Positions 25,269 to 33,341 of a stretch of 64,000 bases of DNA are shown one piece after another. Location: the NCBI GenBank assembly GCA_946411635.1, contig CAMKES010000005.1:38700-102699 (forward strand). Reading direction: 5' to 3'. The notes beneath the pieces were generated by a model. That model did not search any database. It was not told the origin of the DNA and saw nothing but the letters and a program-made list of their open reading frames with translations. Source of the DNA: an uncultured Clostridia bacterium. GTDB lineage: Bacteria; Bacillota; Clostridia; Christensenellales; CAG-138. A program made the position numbers and the translations under genes. Every line of letters starts with the position of its first letter. The stretch's first letter is position 1.

Positions 25269-26771
25269 TCAGCGGATGAAGTCCGCCAGCGCCGACGTGT
25301 CGAGTCCGTCGAACTGCGCAAGGAACGGGTAAAGCGCCCGCACAATGACCTTCACACCGCCCGCGCTGTCGGATTCGACGTTCAGCGGCATCAGCGGATC
25401 GTGCAGGCTCATGCGCAGCAAAAACCAGCCGTTGCCGTGATCCGCGTCAAGGTTGACGCGCACGCCTTCGAAATTGTCGGGCGCAAGGGCCCAGCCGGGC
25501 TGCGCGCAGGCAAAGACCTCAAGCCGCTCGATGATCGCGTTGCCGCAGGCGCGGAAGTCCTCCGGCAGCAGATTCATGCGGAACTCGCGGCTTTCCGCGG
25601 GCTCCCGGAGATCCGCGATCAGGGATTCGAGCGAATACCCCTCTCTGCGGCCCTTCGACAGCTCGATGAGCAGCCGCGTGATGAGGTACGCGCCGTCGTC
25701 GAGGAAATAATTCTCCTTCATCGCGCCGTGACCGGAGGTCTCCATGGCAAGCTGGCTGTCGTGCCCCTCGGTGTTGAGACGGATCGACTCGTTGATGACG
25801 TTCCGGTAGCCGCGTTTGAACCGGCGATGCACGCCGCCGCGTTCCGCGATGAACGCCGCAAGCCCCGTGGAGGTGATGGAATCGGTGACGATCGTCGTGC
25901 CGGGATGCTCGCGCAGAAGGATCGCCGCCATCATCGCGATGAGACGGTTGCGGTTCAGTTCGGAACCGTCCGGCAGCACCGCGCCCGCGCGGTCCACGTC
26001 GGTGTCGAAGATGACGCCGAGGTCGGCCTTGTTTTGAAGGACGGCTTCCCGGATCGCCGCCATCGCCGCCTTGTCCTCGGGATTGGGAACGTGATTCGGG
26101 AACCTGCCGTCCGGCTCGAGATAGCGGGAGCCGGTCGTATCCGCGCCCAGCGGCTCGAGCACCTCGGCGGCATAGAACCCGCCGGCGCCGTTGCCCGCGT
26201 CGACAACGATCCTGAGCCCCTCCAGCGGACGCTCGAGGCCGGTCGCCTCGCGGACCTTGCGGCACAGGATGCCGGCGTATTCCGGCATAAAGCAGCCGGT
26301 CGATACGGAAGCGGCGGGCAGTCCGGTATGCCGGTCGGACGCGGCAAGCGCGAGGATCGCCTTGATGTCCTGCTTTTCCAGACCGCCGTCGCGCGTGAAG
26401 AATTTGAAGCCGTTGCGGTTGAAGGGCAGATGGCTTGCCGTGACCATCACGGACGCGTCGAACGGGAAGCTCTCCGCAACGGTGGTCATGAACATCGCGG
26501 GCGTGGAAGCCATGCCCATATCCGTCGCCGCGACGCCCTCCGCCGCGAGCGCTTCGCCGAGCAGGGCGGTCAGCGCCGGACCGGACAGACGCGAATCGCG
26601 CCCGATCGCCACGCGCAGCGCGTCCTTCCCGAGACGCTCTCTGAGCCACACGGCAAAGCCGCGGCCGATATCCCGGCACGCCTGCTCCGTCAGATTCACG
26701 CTCTGACCGGCGATCCCTTCCATGGCCACGCCGCGAATATCGCTGCCGTTCTGCAAGCCCGAATAATCCAT
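25269..26771 (-). CDS. Phosphomannomutase/phosphoglucomutase (alpha-D-phosphohexomutase)
   Basis: 500 residues from MDYSGLQNGSDIRG, chosen for the GGAGGG site six bases upstream. The phosphoserine loop is TASHLPFNRNGFKFF, the Mg-binding loop FDTDVDRAG, the sugar-binding loop METSGHGAMKENYF, and the phosphate-binding C-terminal domain includes GVRVNLDADHGNGWFLLRMS. It interconverts hexose 1- and 6-phosphates for nucleotide-sugar or storage-polysaccharide metabolism. The single gene has its own strong promoter. Glucose versus mannose preference cannot be read off. Confidence 0.9.
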   Translation of the reverse strand: MDYSGLQNGSDIRGVAMEGIAGQSVNLTEQACRDIGRGFAVWLRERLGKDALRVAIGRDSRLSGPALTALLGEALAAEGVAATDMGMASTPAMFMTTVAESFPFDASVMVTASHLPFNRNGFKFFTRDGGLEKQDIKAILALAASDRHTGLPAASVSTGCFMPEYAGILCRKVREATGLERPLEGLRIVVDAGNGAGGFYAAEVLEPLGADTTGSRYLEPDGRFPNHVPNPEDKAAMAAIREAVLQNKADLGVIFDTDVDRAGAVLPDGSELNRNRLIAMMAAILLREHPGTTIVTDSITSTGLAAFIAERGGVHRRFKRGYRNVINESIRLNTEGHDSQLAMETSGHGAMKENYFLDDGAYLITRLLIELSKGRREGYSLESLIADLREPAESREFRMNLLPEDFRACGNAIIERLEVFACAQPGWALAPDNFEGVRVNLDADHGNGWFLLRMSLHDPLMPLNVESDSAGGVKVIVRALYPFLAQFDGLDTSALADFIR

Positions 26772-26813
26772 CCTGTTCCCTCCGATCCGAGTTGGTCTTT
26801 CAGATACAGGACC

Positions 26814-26842
26814 ATTATACACGGTACGAACAGAAACGGCAA
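26814..26842 (-). promoter_or_regulatory. Promoter of the phosphohexomutase gene
   Basis: Minus-strand TTGCCG (26837-26842), 17-base spacer, TATAAT (26814-26819), about 45 bases before the ATG. Confidence 0.82.
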
Positions 26843-26849
26843 ACGGAAT

Positions 26850-26878
26850 TTGACCGGACGGATCGCCTGTGGTAAAAT
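26850..26878 (+). promoter_or_regulatory. Divergent promoter leading into a broken small ORF
   Basis: TTGACC (26850-26855), 17-base spacer, TAAAAT (26873-26878). It points at the interrupted frame 26905-27099, which suggests that a real gene once began here. Confidence 0.65.
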
Positions 26879-26904
26879 AGTTCTGCGATACGTGGGGAAA
26901 GACG

Positions 26905-27099
26905 GTGACGACGACAAAGTGTCAAGGGAAGTGTCAAGGGGACGAAGTGTCAAGGGGACGGTTCTGCTGACACTATATCGTGTGCTGTTCGCTGGAGCTC
27001 ATCAAGTGCGTGATCGGCTTTATCCTCGTCAAGAGCGACCGCTGGGTCGTCAACATCGTGCGGAGCGAGGACGCCGAAGGCGAACGGCAGCCGGACTGA
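26905..27099 (+). pseudogene. Small ORF interrupted by inserted repeats
   Basis: A GTG with GGGGAAAG upstream starts a frame that reads four residues, enters the repeat block and stops at TGA 26968-26970. The same frame resumes directly after it and gives coding-looking sequence (LELIKCVIGFILVKSDRWVV, then NIVRSEDAEGERQPD) to the stop at 27097-27099. The simplest view is a small gene broken by the repeat. Alternatively a 39-residue protein starts at the GTG 26980. No family is recognised. Confidence 0.4.
26917..26973. repeat. Tandem GTGTCAAGGGGACG repeats ending in a GTGTCA...TGACAC hairpin
   Basis: Three copies of AAGTGTCAAGGGGACG (26917-26929 truncated, 26929-26944, 26945-26960). The last copy forms a hairpin GTGTCA (26947-26952) / TGACAC (26968-26973). 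Palindromes of this kind resemble REP-type elements associated with Y1 (RAYT) transposases; no transposase gene is in the window. Confidence 0.62.
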
Positions 27100-27204
27100 C
27101 GGATCCCCGGGCGTTCCGGAAAAAGCCCTGCGATCCGCCCGCGCGGAAGAGCTCGTCCTCCGTGAGATCGTCTTCGATGAATAACCGCAGCACATAACAC
27201 CAAA

Positions 27205-27228
27205 GCCCGAAGCGCACTCGCTTCGGGC
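27205..27228. terminator. Hairpin, possible terminator
   Basis: Perfect ten-base stem GCCCGAAGCG / CGCTTCGGGC with a CACT loop. The right side is followed by ATTCATTTTATT and the left side by TTTGGTGTT on the minus strand. It lies after the MFS gene and after the broken ORF and could serve either. Between it and the broken ORF (27100-27200) nothing recognisable was seen. Confidence 0.6.
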
Positions 27229-27328
27229 GTATTCATTTTATTCAGCAATAATACCCGGATAATCACCGTTTACGAAAGCAGTATTTTTGCGGGAACACGA
27301 TCAAATGCAATCCTCATCCGATGTTTTG

Positions 27329-28534
27329 TCAATCCTCCGCCTTTCGCTGTCGGACGCAAAGGGCGTAGAACAGGATCGCAAGCAGCTGCGATGCAACGGA
27401 GATCAGCACAAGCAGGGCGGGATTGACGTCGTACAGCGCGCCCAAAAGCCAGCTTCCGAGAAACCACGCGACGCCGAAGCCGGTCTCAAAGACGCCGAAG
27501 CCGGTGCTGCGCATGGAACGCGGAACGATCTTGCTGACGGCTGCCTTCATAATGCTCTCCTGCGCGCCCATGCCGACGCCCCAGAGAACGATGCCGACCG
27601 CGATCAGGTACGGGTTTCCGGTTAAAAACACGAAGCCGGAAAAGAACGTGCTGAGCAGGGTCGAAAGCATCAGCGCCCGAACGCCGATGCGGTCGAACAG
27701 CCAGCCGAAGAACAGCGCGGCAAACGCGTCCACCGCCATCGCCGCGGCGTAGAGAAGACTCAGCGTCGATTCGGGGAACGCCTGCGTCTTTGCCGCGTGC
27801 AGCGTGATGAGTGTGAAATCCGCAAACCCGAACGCGAACAGGGCGATGGCGATCATATAGAGCACGAACGGCTTTTTGAACCGGAACGGCTCCGCTTCCT
27901 CTTCGGCTTTTTCAAAGGTTTCCGGATGCGGATATCTGATGCGGGAGAATACGACCAGTCCGACGGTGATGAGCGCGGGAATCCCGAGCAGCGCAAAGCA
28001 CAGCCGATAGGCGGAAAACAGCGTGCCCGATCCTTTCAGAGACACAATCAAAAAGAGAATGACCGGACCGATAAACGCGCCGAGCTGATCCAGAAATTCA
28101 AGAAACGCAAACCCCTTGCCTACGCCGACCTCGCTTGCCGCAAAGCTGACGAGCGTGTTCTTCGCAGGCTTCTTGACCGCCTTGCCGATGCGCTCCAGAA
28201 TCACCAGCCCGCAGGCAACGATCCAGCCGTTTTCGGGAATCAGCGCAAGCGCCGGGATTGCCAGCACCTGCAGCGCATAGCCGAAGATCACGAGAAGCCA
28301 GTATTTTTTGGTTTTGTCCGCGAGGAAGCCGGACAGCATGCGAAGCGAGTATCCGCACAGTTCGCCGAAGCCCGAAACAAATCCGATCGTCGCCGCCGAC
28401 GCGCCGGCAAGGTCCAGATATTCGCCGAGGATGCTCCTTGCGCCTTCGTGCGTCATGTCCGAAAACAGACTGATCACGCCCATCAGGAGGAGGAACATCA
28501 TTGCGCCGCCTGCCTGTTTTTTGATCGTCTTCAT
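27329..28534 (-). CDS. MFS-family transporter
   Basis: 401 residues from MKTIKKQAGG; the GGGAGG site fits this ATG, while the ATG two codons earlier is directly against it. About twelve hydrophobic helices with a central charged loop (HPETFEKAEEEAEPFRFKK). GFGELCGYSLRMLSGFLADKT in loop 2-3 is the MFS signature region. N-terminal SLFSDMTHEGARSILGEYL is typical of a Clostridia and archaeal MFS subgroup whose substrate is not established. It follows mgtC with a terminator between, so read-through or an internal promoter must drive it. Confidence 0.85.
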   Translation of the reverse strand: MKTIKKQAGGAMMFLLLMGVISLFSDMTHEGARSILGEYLDLAGASAATIGFVSGFGELCGYSLRMLSGFLADKTKKYWLLVIFGYALQVLAIPALALIPENGWIVACGLVILERIGKAVKKPAKNTLVSFAASEVGVGKGFAFLEFLDQLGAFIGPVILFLIVSLKGSGTLFSAYRLCFALLGIPALITVGLVVFSRIRYPHPETFEKAEEEAEPFRFKKPFVLYMIAIALFAFGFADFTLITLHAAKTQAFPESTLSLLYAAAMAVDAFAALFFGWLFDRIGVRALMLSTLLSTFFSGFVFLTGNPYLIAVGIVLWGVGMGAQESIMKAAVSKIVPRSMRSTGFGVFETGFGVAWFLGSWLLGALYDVNPALLVLISVASQLLAILFYALCVRQRKAED

Positions 28535-28548
28535 TGCCATCCTCCCAA

Positions 28549-28575
28549 AAGAAAAGCCGCTCGGGGTTGAGCGGC
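28549..28575 (-). terminator. Terminator after mgtC-like gene
   Basis: Stem GCCGCTC (28556-28562) / GAGCGGC (28569-28575) and a U-rich tail (AAAAGAAAA on the plus strand at 28547-28555). Confidence 0.7.
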
Positions 28576-28591
28576 AGAAGCGATGTCGTTC

Positions 28592-29320
28592 TTATTTTTC
28601 GATCTCGCAGCTGATTGCGCGGACGCCTTCGACGGATTCCAGAAAATGCAGCAGGTCGTTGACCGTTGTATCCACATGCATACGCAGCGTGAACTGATAC
28701 GTCTCGCTGCCGTCGTCGTTGAACTTGACCTTCGTTCCCAGGATCTGCATTTTGTTACGGGCGACGTATTCGTCCAGTTCTTTGCGGAATGTTTCCTGCT
28801 CCGTCACACGGCAGCTGATGGTGCCGACCATCATGGAATCCGTACCGATCGTAAAGCGGTGCATGATGATCTGGATCGCGGCGATGACAACCGTTCCGAT
28901 CAGACCGATCACATACATGCCCGCGCCGATCGCAAGACCGATCGCCGCCGTTGCCCAGATGCCCGCCGCCGTCGTCAGGCCGCGCACCGAGTTTCCGTTG
29001 CGGAAAATTATGCCCGCGCCGAGGAAGGATACGCCGCTGATGATCTGCGCCGCAAGACGCGCCGGATCGGTACTGTGCGTGCCGGGATAAAAGACGCCGT
29101 TCATCGCCATGTCGACAAAGCCGTATTTGGAAATGATCATCGTCAGGGCCGCCGCGCAGCAGACGATGATGTGCGTGCGGATACCGGCTTCCTTCAGACG
29201 CTTGGTGCGCTCATAGCCGATCGCCGCGCCGCACACGCAGGAAACCAGGATGCGGATCAGAAATTCCAGATACTGCCAGAGTGTAAACTGACCGAACATA
29301 TATCCCGCCAGCGTTCCCAT
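28592..29320 (-). CDS. MgtC/SapB-family membrane protein
   Basis: 242 residues. N-terminal helices carry the MgtC hallmarks RILVSCVCGAAIGYER, AGIRTHIIVCCAAALTM, QIISGVSFLGAGIIFR and GLTTAAGIWATAAIGLAIGAG. The C-terminal 90 residues form an ACT-like cytoplasmic domain. Family members are linked to growth in low magnesium and to phosphate/ATP homeostasis. The gene stands behind a TTGACA promoter with a perfect CGCAAACGTTTGCG palindrome in its leader, which ties it to the LacI regulon of the catabolic genes 15-30 kb away. Confidence 0.9.
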   Translation of the reverse strand: MGTLAGYMFGQFTLWQYLEFLIRILVSCVCGAAIGYERTKRLKEAGIRTHIIVCCAAALTMIISKYGFVDMAMNGVFYPGTHSTDPARLAAQIISGVSFLGAGIIFRNGNSVRGLTTAAGIWATAAIGLAIGAGMYVIGLIGTVVIAAIQIIMHRFTIGTDSMMVGTISCRVTEQETFRKELDEYVARNKMQILGTKVKFNDDGSETYQFTLRMHVDTTVNDLLHFLESVEGVRAISCEIEK

Positions 29321-29354
29321 ACTTTCGCCGTCCTTTCGAATCGGATTGGAAAAA

Positions 29355-29368
29355 CGCAAACGTTTGCG
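29355..29368. promoter_or_regulatory. LacI-type operator 1 (mgtC)
   Basis: Perfect palindrome CGCAAACGTTTGCG with the central CG step typical of LacI-family sites. It lies 14 bases downstream of the -10 box of the mgtC promoter, a position suited to blocking transcription. Confidence 0.82.
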
Positions 29369-29382
29369 TTCCGTGTATCTGA

Positions 29383-29411
29383 ATAATATCACGTTCGGCG
29401 GGAAATGTCAA
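29383..29411 (-). promoter_or_regulatory. Promoter of the mgtC-like gene
   Basis: Minus-strand TTGACA (29406-29411), 17-base spacer, TATTAT (29383-29388). Confidence 0.85.
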
Positions 29412-29425
29412 CCGGATTCTTGCGC

Positions 29426-30463
29426 TTACTGTGCGCGAAGCCGGAAATCCGCCCATACGGCATTGTGATCCGAAAGCTCGGAAAACCCTGCGGTACGCAG
29501 CGGCGAAGCCGCATCCGCCCAATCGCAGTCCTTCATCAGGGTAGAAACAACGCCGTGCTGCGTGCAGGCGATACCGCGGGCAAAGATCCAGTCCAGATGC
29601 AGTGCAAGCACGCCGTCGCCGGTCGGTCTGCGGCGTGTGGGAACGCCGGTCCCGTTCGAGAAACGCCAATCGAAGCCCGCCCGTTCAAAGCAGGCAAACA
29701 GCGGTTCAAACGAAACGGGATCGACGACGATGCCGTCGGTTTTCTGCCGCTGATAGGCGGAAAGCGCAGCCGATTCGCCGTAATCGAACGCATTGGGATT
29801 GAAGTCGCCGCCGATCAGAACCGGCAGCCCCGAAAACATGTCCGCTGCCTTTTCGAGGATTGCTTCGGTCTGTTTTGCGCGCTGCGCCGGGGTCGTTCGG
29901 TTTTCCAGATGCACGCAAACGGCGCCGATCCGCGTCCCGGCGACGTCGAGTTCACAGAACACCGCGACGCGCGCGCCGATCCGCTTCTGCTCGTCAAAAT
30001 ACCAGTTATACGCCTCCGGCAGCGGCAGCGCTTCGGCGCGGACGATCGGCCAGCGTGAGAACAGCGTGTTCCCCTCATAGCCCTTGCGATCGTTCGGATT
30101 GACAAGTTCGATGAATTCGAGCGCGTATGCATAATGATACCCGAGCGCTTCGGCGATTTTGCGCGAAGCGTCGATGTTGCCGCTTCGCTCCGTGCCGTCG
30201 TCCAGTTCGTTGCCGAACAGGATGTCCGCATCCTGCAGCGCGGGACACACCCCGAGAAACGAGACGATCTCGCGGATCCTGGTTCCGTGCTCCACGTTGA
30301 ACACGGCGGCGCGGATCGTTTCCGGCGCCGGCTTCTGCGCAAGGTTTGCCCGGTATACCTCCGGCGCGCCAAACTGCGGGATGCGCGCCATCACGGCGAA
30401 CTGCCCCGCCGACGGGACTTCGGCGCCGAGCTGCACCCGCTTTTCATACGGAATCGCGTTCAT
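29426..30463 (-). CDS. Endonuclease/exonuclease/phosphatase-fold hydrolase
   Basis: 345 residues from MNAIPYEKRV (GGAGG seven bases upstream). The fold's motifs are all visible: N and E in AVFNVEHGTR and FGNELDDG, YEGNTLFSRWPI, VCVHLENRT, GGDFNPNAF (catalytic D/N) and the C-terminal SDHNAVWADFRL. The fold includes DNases, sphingomyelinases and inositol polyphosphate 5-phosphatases; none can be chosen from sequence alone. No signal peptide is seen, so it is cytoplasmic. It lies between two operator-controlled transcription units, but its own promoter shows no operator. Confidence 0.85.
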   Translation of the reverse strand: MNAIPYEKRVQLGAEVPSAGQFAVMARIPQFGAPEVYRANLAQKPAPETIRAAVFNVEHGTRIREIVSFLGVCPALQDADILFGNELDDGTERSGNIDASRKIAEALGYHYAYALEFIELVNPNDRKGYEGNTLFSRWPIVRAEALPLPEAYNWYFDEQKRIGARVAVFCELDVAGTRIGAVCVHLENRTTPAQRAKQTEAILEKAADMFSGLPVLIGGDFNPNAFDYGESAALSAYQRQKTDGIVVDPVSFEPLFACFERAGFDWRFSNGTGVPTRRRPTGDGVLALHLDWIFARGIACTQHGVVSTLMKDCDWADAASPLRTAGFSELSDHNAVWADFRLRAQ

Positions 30464-30493
30464 GGATCTGCCTCCGATCATTCATTTACCTGC

Positions 30494-30522
30494 AGTATAG
30501 CACGGATCGACCGGTTTGAAAA
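30494..30522 (-). promoter_or_regulatory. Promoter of the EEP-fold hydrolase gene
   Basis: Minus-strand TTTTCA (30517-30522), 17-base spacer, TATACT (30494-30499). Confidence 0.65.
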
Positions 30523-30585
30523 GGGAAACCGACGTGCAGGAACGAAAGAATATCAGGAAATCCGTTTATTTTTTCATAAAGCCGA

Positions 30586-30614
30586 TTGACAAGAACCGTT
30601 GCGCGTGGTAATAT
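30586..30614 (+). promoter_or_regulatory. Promoter of the HAD-ABC transporter operon
   Basis: TTGACA (30586-30591), 17-base spacer, TAATAT (30609-30614). Confidence 0.87.
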
Positions 30615-30627
30615 TGAATCGAAAGAA

Positions 30628-30641
30628 CGCAAACGTTTGCG
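30628..30641. promoter_or_regulatory. LacI-type operator 2 (HAD-ABC transporter operon)
   Basis: Perfect palindrome CGCAAACGTTTGCG, 13 bases after the -10 box and 40 bases before the first start codon. Identical to the mgtC site. Confidence 0.85.
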
Positions 30642-30680
30642 CTGAGAACAATTGACTGTGCTGAATATGAAGGAGGGCAA

Positions 30681-31448
30681 ATGATCAAGGCTGTAATGTT
30701 TGACATGGGAGGGACCCTCGAAGACCTGTACTCCGACGAGAAAAACGACAGGGCGACGGCATATGCGCTCTATGACATCCTGAAAAAACACGGGATCGAG
30801 GTCCCGTACGACGCGGAGACGCTTTGGGCAAAAGTCGGTACGGGCATCCAGGCGTACAAGAAGGATTCCGAGCGGACGCTCCGCGAGCTGAAGCCGGAGG
30901 AAATCTGGTGCGACTGGGGATTTCGGGATATCCCGGTCGATCGCGACAAGCTCGCCGCAATCAGCGAGGAGATCGCACACATGTGGGAAACGACCTTTTA
31001 CGATCGCAAACTCCGGGAGCACGGCGCGGAGATGCTGAAAGCGCTCAAGGAGGATCTCGGCATGTATATCGCGGTCGTCAGTAATACGGGGAGCCTCTTT
31101 CAGGTGTTTGAGACGCTGAAAAAGTACGGCGTGCGGCAGTATTTCGACGACATCACGCTTTCGTCGATCACGGGTTACCGCAAGCCGCATCCCAACGTCT
31201 TCCGCGTCGCGCTTTCGCAGGCGAACCTGGATCCGTCCGAATGCGCGTTCGTCGGCGACACGCTCTCGCGCGATGTGGTCGGTCCCCGCAGAATGGGATT
31301 CGGACGTGTGTTCAAGATCAATTCGTTTCTGACGCCGCAGAAGGACCTCGGCAAGTACGACGTCGAGCCGGATTACCAGATCACCGATATTTACGACGTA
31401 TACACGCTGCTCAAAAAAGAGCGCGAACAGGAACAGCAATCACTCTGA
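30681..31448 (+). CDS. HAD-superfamily protein with DxGxT motif I (paralogue A)
   Basis: 255 residues, GGAGGG ribosome site. HAD motifs in order: MFDMGGTLEDL (motif I), VVSNTGS (II), GYRKPHPNVF (III lysine), AFVGDTLSRD (IV). In motif I the second aspartate of DxDxT, normally the acid/base for phosphoester hydrolysis, is glycine; the nucleophile Asp is kept. A helical cap lies between motifs I and II (about residues 16-110). It heads the transporter operon and is paralogous to four HAD genes of the operon at 57-60 kb, so a shared substrate family is likely. Confidence 0.85.
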   Translation: MIKAVMFDMGGTLEDLYSDEKNDRATAYALYDILKKHGIEVPYDAETLWAKVGTGIQAYKKDSERTLRELKPEEIWCDWGFRDIPVDRDKLAAISEEIAHMWETTFYDRKLREHGAEMLKALKEDLGMYIAVVSNTGSLFQVFETLKKYGVRQYFDDITLSSITGYRKPHPNVFRVALSQANLDPSECAFVGDTLSRDVVGPRRMGFGRVFKINSFLTPQKDLGKYDVEPDYQITDIYDVYTLLKKEREQEQQSL

Positions 31449-31467
31449 CGGAACCCGGAGGTCTTAT

Positions 31468-33309
31468 ATGGCAAAGAAAGGTTGGAAACGCCCGCCGATG
31501 ACGCGGAAACGGTTCAAGAACCAGTTTCTGAACATAATCGGCAACCCGTTCAATATGATCGTGTTCTTTACACTGATCCTGTTGTTCGTTCTGATCGTGA
31601 TCCCGCTTTTGTCGATGGTGCAGAACACCTTCGTCGTGGCAAAATCGGAATTGCGCAATATTCCCGGCGCGAAGGTCGGCGACTACACGCTCTGGTACTG
31701 GAAGTACCTGCTTGCAAGTCCGCTGACCAAGACGATCCTGTGGATCCCGCTTCGCAACTCGCTGATCATCGGGGTTGCCGTCACGCTCATCTCCGTGCCG
31801 CTCGGCGCGCTGATGGCGTGGCTGATGGTGCGTACCGACATTCCCGCAAAGGGATTGCTGTCCGCGCTGATCCTGATCCCGTACATGATCCCGTCGTGGT
31901 GCAAAGCGCTGTCGTGGATGACCATCTTCCGCAATCCGTCGATGGGCGGCAACGGCGTGCTTTCCAGTTTAGGCATACCCGTGCCGGATGCGCTGGCGTC
32001 CGGCTTTATCCCGATCATCCTTGTCATGACGCTGCATTACTATGCGTTCTCGTACATCATGGCGAGCGGCGCGCTGCGCTCCATCAACTCCGAGCTTGAA
32101 GAGATGGGCGAGATCCAGGGCGCCAGCAAAGCGCATATCCTGAAGAGCATCACGCTTCCGCTGATTCTGCCGTCGATCCTGTCCGCAACGATCATGACGA
32201 TCAGCAAATCGATCGGCACCTACGGCGTTGCGGCGCGTCTCGGCGGCAACAACGCGGACGGCACTCCGTTCTACGTGCTGGCGACCCGTATGAAAGACTT
32301 CATCAACAACAGCCCTGCGGGCGTCGGCTACGCGATGTCCATTCTGATGATCCTGCTCGCAGCAGGCACGATCATCGTCAATCAGCGGCTGATCGGCACG
32401 CGCAAATCCTACGCGACGATCGGCGGCAAGGGCACGCGTTCGAATCTGATCCCTCTCCGCAAGGCCAGATGGCCGATGACGATCGTCATCGTTCTGTTCC
32501 TGATCGTGGCGATGGTCCTGCCGGTCTTCTTCCTGGTGATGGAATCGTTCCAGAAGGTGCCTGGCGCCGGTTACGGACCGGATAACCTGACGCTGTACGC
32601 ATGGATCGGCGATCTTTCGAACGCGCCGAGCGCGCAGTTCAACCAGAACGGCCTGTTCCGGAACTCCGAGTTCGGACGCGCGCTTTTAAACACCGTCAAG
32701 CTTTCGCTCATCGCGTCGCTGATCACTGCGGTCTTCGGCCAGTTCTTCGGCTACATCACGACCCGCGGCAGAGGCAAATGGTACGGCAATGCGGTCGAGC
32801 AGCTCATCTTCATTCCGTATCTGATGCCGGGCGTCGCGTTCTCCGCGATCTACTTCGCAATGTTCAGCCAGCCCCGGCTCGGCGGTCTGATCCCGTCCCT
32901 GTACGGCACGTTCACGCTGATCCTGCTCGTTTCGATCGTCAAGCACTTCCCGTTCGCCAGCCGGTCCGGCTCCTCGAACATGATGCAGATCTCGGTCGAA
33001 CTGGAGGAGGCGGCGACGATCAACGGCGCAGGCTTCTGGAGGAGAATCCGGAGTATCGTCATTCCGCTCGCGAAAAACGGCTTCCTTTCCGGCTTCCTGC
33101 TTTCCTTCATCAGCATTGCGAAAGAGCTCGACCTGATCGCCATTCTGATGACGCCGAAGAACTATACGCTGTCCTTCCTCGCCTTCGACTATTCCAAGGA
33201 GGCGATGCCGCAGGTGGCGGACGCGATCTGCATCGTCATCATCGTATTCATCCTGGTGACCAACCGGATCGCAGACAGACTCGGCGGCAACGTCAGCAAG
33301 AGCATGTAA
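31468..33309 (+). CDS. ABC transporter permease, two fused permease domains (FbpB/AfuB type)
   Basis: 613 residues, about twelve transmembrane helices in two homologous halves. Each half carries the EAA loop that contacts the ATPase: EEMGEIQGASKAHILKSITL in the first and EEAATINGAGFWRRIRSIVI in the second. Fused permeases of this type belong to the iron(III)/thiamine/phosphonate/hexose-phosphate branch of importers. With the next two genes it makes a complete uptake system in the cytoplasmic membrane. The substrate is not evident, but the regulon context argues for a polyol or sugar phosphate rather than iron. Confidence 0.92.
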   Translation: MAKKGWKRPPMTRKRFKNQFLNIIGNPFNMIVFFTLILLFVLIVIPLLSMVQNTFVVAKSELRNIPGAKVGDYTLWYWKYLLASPLTKTILWIPLRNSLIIGVAVTLISVPLGALMAWLMVRTDIPAKGLLSALILIPYMIPSWCKALSWMTIFRNPSMGGNGVLSSLGIPVPDALASGFIPIILVMTLHYYAFSYIMASGALRSINSELEEMGEIQGASKAHILKSITLPLILPSILSATIMTISKSIGTYGVAARLGGNNADGTPFYVLATRMKDFINNSPAGVGYAMSILMILLAAGTIIVNQRLIGTRKSYATIGGKGTRSNLIPLRKARWPMTIVIVLFLIVAMVLPVFFLVMESFQKVPGAGYGPDNLTLYAWIGDLSNAPSAQFNQNGLFRNSEFGRALLNTVKLSLIASLITAVFGQFFGYITTRGRGKWYGNAVEQLIFIPYLMPGVAFSAIYFAMFSQPRLGGLIPSLYGTFTLILLVSIVKHFPFASRSGSSNMMQISVELEEAATINGAGFWRRIRSIVIPLAKNGFLSGFLLSFISIAKELDLIAILMTPKNYTLSFLAFDYSKEAMPQVADAICIVIIVFILVTNRIADRLGGNVSKSM

Positions 33310-33341
33310 TCTCATCGAACGATTGAAGAAAGGAAATCATC

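Noticed and set aside
25002..27197. A 731-codon plus-strand open frame across the phosphohexomutase
   Set aside because: It is the shadow of a conserved minus-strand enzyme; composition is low-complexity and there is no ribosome site.
29383..30641. Operators 1 and 2 as CcpA cre sites
   Set aside because: The perfect CGCAAACGTTTGCG core differs from the usual cre consensus (WTGNAANCGNWNNCW), and a dedicated LacI-type gene with the same site is present; global control is still possible but less likely.
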